Source: Clostridia bacterium
Lineage (GTDB): Bacteria > Bacillota > Clostridia > Saccharofermentanales > UBA5734
Assembly (NCBI GenBank): GCA_018056585.1
Contig: JAGPFK010000109.1
Location: forward strand, 1 to 5,963
Direction of reading: 5' to 3'
Length of the DNA: 5,963 nucleotides
Shown here one piece after another: positions 1 to 5,525 of this stretch. The notes below the pieces were generated by a model. That model ran no database searches, was not told the DNA's origin, and saw only the letters and a program-made list of their open reading frames with translations. A program made the translations under genes and the position numbers. Each line of letters starts with the position of its first letter. Within the stretch, counting starts at the first letter, position 1.

Positions 1-96
1 GGCGGCTCTTCGGCCGTCCGGCGAAAGATCCGGCGTAGCGATATGCCTCATGGATCTTAAATCTTCTTCCGTCAGTTTTCTTTTCAATTGTGTCAT
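1..96 (-). CDS. S9-type serine peptidase (prolyl oligopeptidase / acylaminoacyl peptidase-like), N-terminal fragment
   Basis: Only the first ~32 codons are present; the gene runs off the left edge. The translation begins MTQLKRKLTEEDLRSMRHIA and continues with TPDLSPDGRRAA. The pattern 'LT-x-EDL-x-x-(M/L)R-x-I-x-x-P-x-LSPDG-(R/K)' is the typical opening of S9 peptidases (dipeptidyl aminopeptidase / acylaminoacyl peptidase group), where the SPDG element starts the first beta-propeller blade. The catalytic alpha/beta-hydrolase domain would lie outside the window. There is no signal peptide, so a cytoplasmic enzyme is expected. Two ATGs lie in tandem (at 99 and 96). The Shine-Dalgarno AGAGG at 107-103 is 3 nt from the first and 6 nt from the second, so the second is preferred. 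It shares its A with the TGA stop of the upstream S10 gene, implying translational coupling. The family call rests on a short N-terminus: a propeller-containing protein of another kind (TolB-like) is possible. Confidence 0.68.
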   Translation of the reverse strand, partial: MTQLKRKLTEEDLRSMRHIATPDLSPDGRRAA

Positions 97-1544
97 CATA
101 AACCTCTTTGTTCTTCAGAACAGCTCTTGTTTAAAAGAAACGAGCGCAGATCATTTTCCAAAGCAAAAGCACTTTCCTCTCCGAGGTAAGGCATATGTCC
201 CGAAGCATATTCCCGAAGAACAACTTTGTCTTGCGGCAAATCCAAATGACGGACCAAATAGCGCACGACACCGGCCGGCGTGACCAGATCGTAAAGGCCG
301 CTGCCAAAAAAGACAGCCATATGAGGATTCCGACGCATGGCCAATGCCAACGCGTCTGTCGGCGTAACCGGTGTTTCATAATTCCAGAGGGCATTGACAG
401 AAAAATCAATCGCCCGATACACGCGATCCAATTCGATGGAAAGCTCACTTTTTAAAGCCGCGTTCATGGCACCGATATATGCCGGCGTATACTGGCCCAT
501 CGCCGGATCATCGGCAACCGGATCAATAAGCGTTTTCATCTCCTGGTGCGGCAGGGTGTAACGGCCGTCATAGGCGCCCACATCGAGGCCTTCCTTTTTC
601 AGTACATTTGTTCTGAAAGTTAGATCATCAAGAAGCAGCTCATGCCGATCAAAAACGTCTGCTTCAATCCCTGTCAGATCAGAAAGACGCGAACAAATCA
701 ACCGCCTTTTATCGGGAGAAAGTGAACGGCCGGCAAAGAGGGCCAGCAGGTAATCCTGACTTGCAAACCGCCAGGCTTCTTCAACGAACGCAAAAAGAGG
801 AGGCTTCCCTTCCGGATGATGGTAGTGATGCACAGCAGAGTATGATAAAAGCATCAGAATCTGCGGCCAGACCGGCGGATTGTTCTGCAGCATCGGAAGC
901 ATGATGGACGTACCCAGTAAAATGAGGCCGTTGACCGGTAAGGCACAAAGTCTGCGGCATGCGGTTGTGGGGCCGCCCATCAGCTCACGTGTCAGCAGAC
1001 AAGCCCTGATGGTCCCGTAGCTCTCGCCTGCTAAAAATCGCGGGCTGTTATGCCGGTCATAGCGATTCAGCCAATCTTCAATAAACAGAGCCATCGATTC
1101 TGCATCGCCGCAGATGCTGTAAAGGAGCGGAGCGGCAGCTTCATCAGATAACCGTGCATAGCCGGTTCCGGTAGAATCAATCAAGACCAGGTCACACAGA
1201 TCCAGCAGGCAATGTGGATTGTCTTCCAGCTCATAGGGCATCAGAGGGTTTGGATTGACCGCGCAGTCCATTTTGACCCGCCGCGGGCCTAAAAGTCCAA
1301 GATGCATCCAAACAGAAGATGATCCGGGCCCGCCATTGAAGGCAAAGAGGACAGGCCGGTCAGGCCGGTTTTCATCGGTCCGAAGATAAGTAAAGGAAAA
1401 CAATTCCGAAAGCGGCCTTCCGTCCTCATGTTCGAGCATCGTCGACTCCGCGACAGCACGGTAGGTTATTTTTTCTCCATGAAGATTCAGCTCATGGTCT
1501 GATATAAAACGACGGCACTGGCTCCGGTCCGTACATATACGCAA
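96..1544 (-). CDS. Serine carboxypeptidase-like peptidase, family S10, cytoplasmic
   Basis: This is a complete 482-residue protein with the alpha/beta-hydrolase layout of peptidase family S10, which removes residues from peptide C-termini. The oxyanion-hole motif NGGPGSSS is at residues 70-77, the nucleophile elbow GESYGT at 173-178 (Ser175), the catalytic Asp in SGLYDLVTP (Asp419) and the catalytic His in ASGHMPY (His450). A stretch of roughly 180-400 between elbow and Asp would form the variable cap. Bacterial members typically read NGGPGSSS followed by LGP-R-V, as here, in place of the eukaryotic NGGPGCSS. The N-terminus is polar with no signal peptide, so the enzyme should act in the cytoplasm, unlike vacuolar or secreted eukaryotic relatives. 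The start is TTG, supported by a strong GGGAGG 8 nt upstream; no in-frame ATG occurs before Met36, which would leave the other start without such a site. The gene lies 5 nt after oppF and overlaps the next peptidase gene. Inferred role: trimming peptides imported by the Opp transporter. Its true specificity (carboxypeptidase or other) is unproven, because two carboxylate-recognition residues of yeast carboxypeptidase Y appear replaced. Confidence 0.9.
   Translation of the reverse strand: MRICTDRSQCRRFISDHELNLHGEKITYRAVAESTMLEHEDGRPLSELFSFTYLRTDENRPDRPVLFAFNGGPGSSSVWMHLGLLGPRRVKMDCAVNPNPLMPYELEDNPHCLLDLCDLVLIDSTGTGYARLSDEAAAPLLYSICGDAESMALFIEDWLNRYDRHNSPRFLAGESYGTIRACLLTRELMGGPTTACRRLCALPVNGLILLGTSIMLPMLQNNPPVWPQILMLLSYSAVHHYHHPEGKPPLFAFVEEAWRFASQDYLLALFAGRSLSPDKRRLICSRLSDLTGIEADVFDRHELLLDDLTFRTNVLKKEGLDVGAYDGRYTLPHQEMKTLIDPVADDPAMGQYTPAYIGAMNAALKSELSIELDRVYRAIDFSVNALWNYETPVTPTDALALAMRRNPHMAVFFGSGLYDLVTPAGVVRYLVRHLDLPQDKVVLREYASGHMPYLGEESAFALENDLRSFLLNKSCSEEQRGL
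97..110 (-). promoter_or_regulatory. Ribosome-binding site and tandem start codons of the S9 peptidase gene
   Basis: Read on the minus strand, CAAAGAGG is followed by TTT and then ATGATGA. The S10 stop TGA (98-96) lies across the two ATGs, giving an ATGA overlap with the first and a TGATG overlap with the second. The site lies wholly inside the S10 coding sequence, so ribosomes finishing S10 can reinitiate directly. The 6-nt spacing favours the second ATG, at position 96. Confidence 0.6.
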
Positions 1545-1558
1545 GGGTCTTACCTCCC
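1542..1558 (-). promoter_or_regulatory. Strong Shine-Dalgarno and TTG start of the S10 peptidase gene
   Basis: The minus strand reads GGGAGGTAAGACCC and then TTG. The GGGAGG core (1558-1553) sits 8 nt before the TTG and is immediately followed by the oppF stop TAA (1552-1550), so the site forms the last codons of oppF. This decides the start of the S10 gene: the TTG is in frame, and the nearest ATG (1536-1534) is out of frame. A ribosome ending oppF would be placed right at this start. Confidence 0.7.
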
Positions 1559-2530
1559 TCCATTTTTGTCAACCTGATCAAGGTGATGACAAGCAACAAA
1601 ATGATCCTCTGCGACCTCGCGCAAAAGCGGTTTTTCATGAAAACACAAGTCGGTCGCATAATGGCACCGTTTACAAAAACTGCACATCTGATCGATACCA
1701 ATCGGGCTGGATACATCACCGCTGAGTAAAATACGCTGCCGCTTCGCCTCCACATCCGGATCGGCAATGGGAATAGCCGAAAGCAAAGCCTTCGTGTAGG
1801 GATGTCTGTGGTGTTCATACAGATTGTCGCTGTGAGCCAATTCAACCAGTGATCCTAAATACATCACGGCTATCCGGTCTGATATCTGCCGAACCATCGA
1901 TAAATCATGCGTAATGAATAAGTAAGCCAGGCCTTTCTTTTCTTGAAGATCTCTCAGAAGGTTGACAATCTGAGCCTGTATCGATACATCCAGGGCAGAA
2001 ATCGGCTCATCGCAGACAATTAATTCCGGTTCCAGAGCCAGGGCTCTTGCAATTCCGATGCGCTGGCGCTGTCCGCCTGAAAATTCATGAGGAAACCGAT
2101 TGGCATGCTCTTTATTTAATCCCACCTGCTCTAAAAGTTCTATCGCTTTCTCATAACGCTCTTTAGGCGTATAGATGCCGTGAATATTGAGTCCTTCGGC
2201 TACACACTCATGAACAACCATCAAAGGATCCAAAGACGCGTAAGGGTCTTGAAAGATCATCTGAACCTGGCGCGCGTAGAGCTTTCGTTCAGTTTTGGAA
2301 TAGCTCCAGATGTCCCGTCCTTTATACAAGACCTTCCCTTCGGCCGGTTTATAAAGATGCAAAATGGTCTTGCCCAGAGTGCTTTTGCCGCAGCCGGACT
2401 CACCCACCAGTCCAAGCGTTTCACCTCTGTGAATCACAAGATCGACGCCGTTGACTGCTTTCAGGATATCCTTTTTAATGCGGAAAAAAGTTTTGACACC
2501 TTGCAGCTCAAGCAACGGTTGATCATTCAT
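1550..2530 (-). CDS. oppF: Oligopeptide ABC transporter ATP-binding protein OppF
   Basis: This is the second cytoplasmic ATPase of the peptide importer, pairing with OppD to power transport. Residue numbers here count from a GTG at 2539: Walker A GESGCGKST at 46-54, Q-loop Gln97 in IFQDPYASLDP, signature SGGQRQR at about 154-160, Walker B LIVCDEP at about 173-179, and H-loop His at about 211 in ITHD. The nucleotide-binding domain is followed by the oligopeptide/dipeptide C-terminal extension, with HPYTKALLSAIP and a cysteine cluster (about Cys286, 289, 292, 299 and 317). Length (326-329 aa) is normal. I prefer ATG at 2530: it gives the usual short N-terminus MNDQPLLELQGV and has GGTGA 5 nt upstream, whereas the GTG at 2539 has AGGGG only 3 nt away. 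Either start overlaps the end of oppD (8 or 17 nt), consistent with coupled translation. Dipeptide (DppF) or other family-5 substrates cannot be excluded. Confidence 0.93.
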   Translation of the reverse strand: MNDQPLLELQGVKTFFRIKKDILKAVNGVDLVIHRGETLGLVGESGCGKSTLGKTILHLYKPAEGKVLYKGRDIWSYSKTERKLYARQVQMIFQDPYASLDPLMVVHECVAEGLNIHGIYTPKERYEKAIELLEQVGLNKEHANRFPHEFSGGQRQRIGIARALALEPELIVCDEPISALDVSIQAQIVNLLRDLQEKKGLAYLFITHDLSMVRQISDRIAVMYLGSLVELAHSDNLYEHHRHPYTKALLSAIPIADPDVEAKRQRILLSGDVSSPIGIDQMCSFCKRCHYATDLCFHEKPLLREVAEDHFVACHHLDQVDKNGGR

Positions 2531-3551
2531 GCCGCTCACCCACCCCTACAGCTTTCTTCCAGGCTTTGTATTCAGGATGATGCAGCCAGCAGCATACCTT
2601 ATGTTCCGGTTCCGGGAATGTTATTTCAGGCGGCTGTAACCGCTTGCAGATATTCATTGCCTGACTGCAACGCGCCGCAAAAGCGCAGCCGGCCGGCGGA
2701 TCAATCAGATCAGGCGGTGAACCGGGTATGGAAAAGAGTCCGCCTTCCGTTTTTTGATCCACCCTCGGGACGGATCCCAAAAGCGCTCTGGTATAGGGAT
2801 GTTTTGAATTTTTAAAGATTGTCCTGGCATCCGCGTGTTCGACGATCTGGCCGGCATACATCATGTAAACGCGATTGGCCATGTTGGCGACAACACCCAG
2901 ATCATGGGTGATCAGGACAATAGATGTGTCGATTTGTTCTTTTAGGTGCTTCATCAATTCAATAATCTGTGCCTGAATGGTCACATCCAGGGCAGTCGTC
3001 GGCTCATCTGCAAAAAGGATCTTAGGTCCGCAGATCAGAGCCATGGCAATCATGATGCGTTGTCTTTGCCCGCCAGACAGTTGATGCGGATAGCGCTTGA
3101 TATTCTTTTCCGGATCAGGGAGACTGATCAGCCGCATCATCTCAAGCAGGCGTTCTGTAGCCTCGCGGCGCGTTGCTTTGTGATGGCGGCAATAAACTTC
3201 GATCACCTGATCACCGACTTTCATGGTCGGGTTTAAAAAAGTGAAAGGGTCCTGAAAAATAATAGACATGTCATTGCCCTGTATATCACGCATTTGCTTT
3301 TCGGAGCATGTCAGGAGATCTTTCCCGTCAAATACAACCTGCCCCTCCTTGCTGCAGATGGGATTTTGCATATTCAAACCCATGATGGTCTGGATGGTGG
3401 CTGTTTTTCCGCACCCAGACTCACCGACAATGGCAATGGTTTCTTTTTTTTCAAGATGCCAGCTGACACCTCGGACAGCCTGGACAGTGCCGGCATACGT
3501 TCTGAACGAAACCTTCAGGTTTTTAACTTCCAATAATTTGTCCTGACTCAT
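2523..3551 (-). CDS. oppD: Oligopeptide ABC transporter ATP-binding protein OppD
   Basis: This is the first ATPase of the importer, 342 residues, normal for OppD/DppD. Motifs in order: Walker A GESGCGKT at 43-50 (many homologues have Ser rather than Thr after the Lys), Q-loop Gln100 in IFQDPFTFLNP, signature LSGGQRQR at 158-165, Walker B ILFADEP at 178-184, D-loop ALD at 187-189, and H-loop His216 in LITHD. The C-terminal oligopeptide domain carries HPYTRALLGSVP (251-262), the IPGSPPDL segment (275-282) and cysteines 289, 295, 302, 320 and 321. In related DppD proteins the cysteines of this region have been reported to bind an iron-sulfur cluster. The start is ATG with GAGGAG 5 nt upstream, 9 nt after oppC. 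Order after oppB and oppC is standard. Substrate class (oligo- or dipeptide) is not determinable from the ATPase. Confidence 0.94.
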   Translation of the reverse strand: MSQDKLLEVKNLKVSFRTYAGTVQAVRGVSWHLEKKETIAIVGESGCGKTATIQTIMGLNMQNPICSKEGQVVFDGKDLLTCSEKQMRDIQGNDMSIIFQDPFTFLNPTMKVGDQVIEVYCRHHKATRREATERLLEMMRLISLPDPEKNIKRYPHQLSGGQRQRIMIAMALICGPKILFADEPTTALDVTIQAQIIELMKHLKEQIDTSIVLITHDLGVVANMANRVYMMYAGQIVEHADARTIFKNSKHPYTRALLGSVPRVDQKTEGGLFSIPGSPPDLIDPPAGCAFAARCSQAMNICKRLQPPEITFPEPEHKVCCWLHHPEYKAWKKAVGVGERHE

Positions 3552-3563
3552 GAAAACTCCTCA
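3549..3563 (-). promoter_or_regulatory. oppD ribosome-binding site overlapping the oppC stop codon
   Basis: The minus strand reads TGAGGAGTTTTCATG. The TGA is the oppC stop and its GA begins the Shine-Dalgarno GAGGAG, 5 nt before the oppD ATG. This arrangement favours termination-reinitiation, keeping OppC and OppD production linked. Confidence 0.65.
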
Positions 3564-4499
3564 ATCTCTTAATCTCGGATCGAGCGCGTCCCTGAGGCCA
3601 TCACCAATCAGGTTGAAGCACAACATGGACAAGCTGATAAACAAACAGGGAATAATAAACTGATAGGGATAATAGCGAAACACCTCCGACGCGGCTTTAA
3701 TCAACTGCCCCCAACTTGGATTGGGCGGGGCGACGCCAAGTCCGATGTAGCTCAGAAAAGCTTCGTAAAAAATAACACTGGGAATGGTCAGCGTGATGCT
3801 GACGACGCGAATTCCCATGGCATTCGGCAGCAGATGCCGGGCGATGACCCAGGTTGGTGAGGCACCCAGCGTTTCGCTTGCGGTCACAAAATCCCTGTTT
3901 TTAATCTGCAGAACCAGTCCGCGCGTTCCACGGGCAGATCCCATCCAGCCTGTGATCGATACGGCGATGATCAATGTCAGAATATTGCCGCTGCCTAAAA
4001 CAATCATCAGCAATATGATGTAAATCAAACTGGGGATTCCCATTAAAATATCAATCAACCGCATGATGATCATATCCACCTTGCCGCCAATATAACCGCT
4101 CATTCCGCCGACAAACAGGCCGATCACTTCCGGCAAAAGTGTGCCAATGATGGCAATCATTAAAGACACACGGCCGCCAACCCAAACGCGTGCCCACAGA
4201 TCACGGCCTAAAGTGTCGGTCCCGAACCAATGCACAGCATTAGGCGGCTGGTTGACGACCTCGTAATCGTTTGTATAATAATCGAACGGAACCATCATCG
4301 GTCCAAAAATCACAAGTAAAACAAGCATCGAAATAGCGACCAGGCTGATCACAGCGGCCTTATTTTTACGAAATGACCGCCACACATCTTTGGCATAGGT
4401 TGTTTGCTTGCGCGCGATGACTTCCGCCGCTGCTTCGTCCATTGGCAACGGCTCAAAATCATTCTCTCTGAATATCATTTTTTCTGTCTGTTCTGTCAT
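3561..4499 (-). CDS. oppC: Oligopeptide ABC transporter permease OppC
   Basis: This is the second membrane-spanning subunit of the importer, 312 residues, with about six hydrophobic segments. A ~45-residue acidic/polar cytoplasmic N-tail leads into the first membrane helix (about 48-70), the OppC N-terminal domain arrangement. It is followed by the hallmark HWFGTDTLGRD at 90-100. Further helices lie at about 112-133, 143-168, 173-190, 230-250 and 277-299. The cytoplasmic coupling loop is at about 206-226 (ASETLGAS through IARHLLPN), the EAA-type motif that docks on the ATPases. The C-terminus has the typical LSYIGLGVAPPNPSWG (about 250-265) and LGDGLRDALDPR-like ending (here IGDGLRDALDPRLRD). 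The ATG start has a strong GAGGTGG just upstream and lies 9 nt after the oppB stop. Homologous to DppC and NikC, so the substrate is inferred from the whole operon and not from this gene alone. Confidence 0.94.
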   Translation of the reverse strand: MTEQTEKMIFRENDFEPLPMDEAAAEVIARKQTTYAKDVWRSFRKNKAAVISLVAISMLVLLVIFGPMMVPFDYYTNDYEVVNQPPNAVHWFGTDTLGRDLWARVWVGGRVSLMIAIIGTLLPEVIGLFVGGMSGYIGGKVDMIIMRLIDILMGIPSLIYIILLMIVLGSGNILTLIIAVSITGWMGSARGTRGLVLQIKNRDFVTASETLGASPTWVIARHLLPNAMGIRVVSITLTIPSVIFYEAFLSYIGLGVAPPNPSWGQLIKAASEVFRYYPYQFIIPCLFISLSMLCFNLIGDGLRDALDPRLRD

Positions 4500-4511
4500 C
4501 TCTCCACCTCA
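4497..4511 (-). promoter_or_regulatory. oppC ribosome-binding site overlapping the oppB stop codon
   Basis: The minus strand reads TGAGGTGGAGAGATG. The oppB stop TGA supplies the GA of the Shine-Dalgarno GAGGTGG, which lies 4-6 nt before the oppC ATG. It is the same design as at the oppC-oppD junction and points to coupled synthesis of the two permease subunits. Confidence 0.65.
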
Positions 4512-5423
4512 GCTCAGCCGAATCCTGGGATCAACCAGTCCATAGGCAATATCAACCAAAAGATTCATGAGAACCAGGAAGGTACCAAAAAAGATCGTCA
4601 GCCCCATAATCAAGGTGTAATCTAAATTACTGATGGAATCAACAAAGTACTTGCCTAACCCAGGGATCAGAAAAATGCTTTCCACGACAAAAGATCCCAT
4701 CAGCGTTGAGGCGATCTGTGGGCCAAGGTTGGTCAGAATCGGGACCAAAGAGTTTTTAAATTCATGTTTCAAGACCACATAAATTGGATGAAGTCCTTTG
4801 GCTCTGGCAGTCAAAATATAGTCCTGCGTAATCACACTCAACATGCTCGCGCGCATGGCTCGTGTATTGGTAGCCAAGGCACTTAGGCCTAAAACGAAGG
4901 CGGGCATGATGATCTGCCGGGATGTTCCCCAGCCGGTTACCGGCAAGAGGTTTAGCTTGACGCCGAGCCAGTATCTGAGCAGCGGACCGAGAACCATGGA
5001 TGGCATGGCAATGCCGATGATGGCGACCAGCATCAGAAGGTAATCGGGCCATTTGTTTTTAAACTGTGCGCACAATATTCCAAACAGAATACCGATCGTG
5101 ATGCTGTAGGCGAGAGAAATCAGCCCCAGTTTGGCTGAAACAGGGAATGCTTCTTCAATGATGCCAACAACGGTTCGGCCTGTTTTTTTCAAAGAATAGC
5201 CCAGGTCTCCTCTCAAAAGATTACCCATGTAAATGAAATACTGTTCGATCGGTGGTTTGTCCAACCCATAATAGGCACGCTGTTTTTCCTGAATTTGTGC
5301 CGGAATCGTCGGATCAAGAAACGGATCGCCAGGCAGCAGCTGTATCATAAAAAAGGTTAATGTTGCCAGAATATAAATCGTTCCGATCGATATGGCAATA
5401 CGCTTAATCAGGTATTTCCCCAT
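4509..5423 (-). CDS. oppB: Oligopeptide ABC transporter permease OppB
   Basis: This is the first membrane-spanning subunit of the importer, 304 residues, usual for OppB/DppB. It opens MGKYLIKRIAISIGTIYILA, with a first helix at about 9-30, followed by the family element LLPGDPF (29-35) and the extracytoplasmic stretch YYGLDKPPIEQY (51-62) and GDLGYSL (72-78). Further hydrophobic segments lie at about 98-120, 127-150, 171-188, 229-250 and 270-293. The coupling (EAA) loop is at about 205-229 (TARAKGL through KNSLVPI), followed by the conserved VESIFLIPGLGKYF (248-261). The C-terminus is the typical DPRIR-L ending. The ATG start is preceded by a modest GGGGGA 6 nt upstream, weaker than the other sites in the operon. 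It follows oppA by 102 nt. Homologues include DppB, NikB and GsiC, so peptide specificity is an inference from the operon. Confidence 0.94.
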   Translation of the reverse strand: MGKYLIKRIAISIGTIYILATLTFFMIQLLPGDPFLDPTIPAQIQEKQRAYYGLDKPPIEQYFIYMGNLLRGDLGYSLKKTGRTVVGIIEEAFPVSAKLGLISLAYSITIGILFGILCAQFKNKWPDYLLMLVAIIGIAMPSMVLGPLLRYWLGVKLNLLPVTGWGTSRQIIMPAFVLGLSALATNTRAMRASMLSVITQDYILTARAKGLHPIYVVLKHEFKNSLVPILTNLGPQIASTLMGSFVVESIFLIPGLGKYFVDSISNLDYTLIMGLTIFFGTFLVLMNLLVDIAYGLVDPRIRLS

Positions 5424-5445
5424 CGTTTTCCCCCAATCTGCATAA

Positions 5446-5472
5446 AGGGGTTGCTTTTCTAAGGCAACCCCT
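5446..5472 (-). promoter_or_regulatory. Stem-loop in the oppA-oppB gap (candidate attenuator / mRNA stabiliser)
   Basis: Perfect 9-bp arms AGGGGTTGC and GCAACCCCT enclose a 9-nt interval that can add two A-T pairs across one mismatch, leaving a tiny loop. On the transcribed minus strand the stem is followed by only TTATG, not a run of Ts, so it is at best a leaky terminator; the plus-strand reading is followed by TCATATTTTT. Its position between the binding-protein gene and the permease genes is where such hairpins commonly lower downstream expression or protect the 3' end of the binding-protein message. Which of these applies is not visible. Confidence 0.6.
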
Positions 5473-5525
5473 CATATTTTTGGACCAACAAATCATGAGA
5501 TGATAGATGATATTTGAATTGCCTG

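Noticed and set aside
50..455. Plus-strand small open frames (77 and 86 codons) opposite the S10 3' end
   Set aside because: They are antisense to the conserved catalytic Asp/His region of S10; the first has a hydrophobic start resembling a signal peptide, but there is no supporting ribosome site and it crosses the S10-S9 junction.
1492..1845. Minus-strand open frame of 117 codons in another frame across the oppF-S10 junction
   Set aside because: It overlaps the conserved C-terminus of oppF and the S10 start, and the translation has no family features; it is a frame shadow.
2180..2815. Plus-strand open frame of 211 codons opposite oppF/oppD
   Set aside because: It lies antisense to two clearly conserved ATPase genes, spans their junction, has no recognisable domain, and its length is explained by the composition of the genes opposite.
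3268..3546. Overlapping plus-strand open frames opposite the oppD 5' half
   Set aside because: They are antisense to the Walker A and Q-loop region of oppD, two frames are open at once, and neither shows protein-like conservation.
5489..5516. Inverted repeat CAAAT...ATTTG with internal ATGATAG/ATGATAT repeats just after the oppA stop
   Set aside because: The arms are only 5 bp and AT-rich with an 18-nt interval, so a stable structure or operator is not supported.
5424..5525. Internal promoter before oppB
   Set aside because: TTG-rich and AT-rich bits occur, but no -35/-10 pair with proper spacing could be identified by eye on the minus strand.
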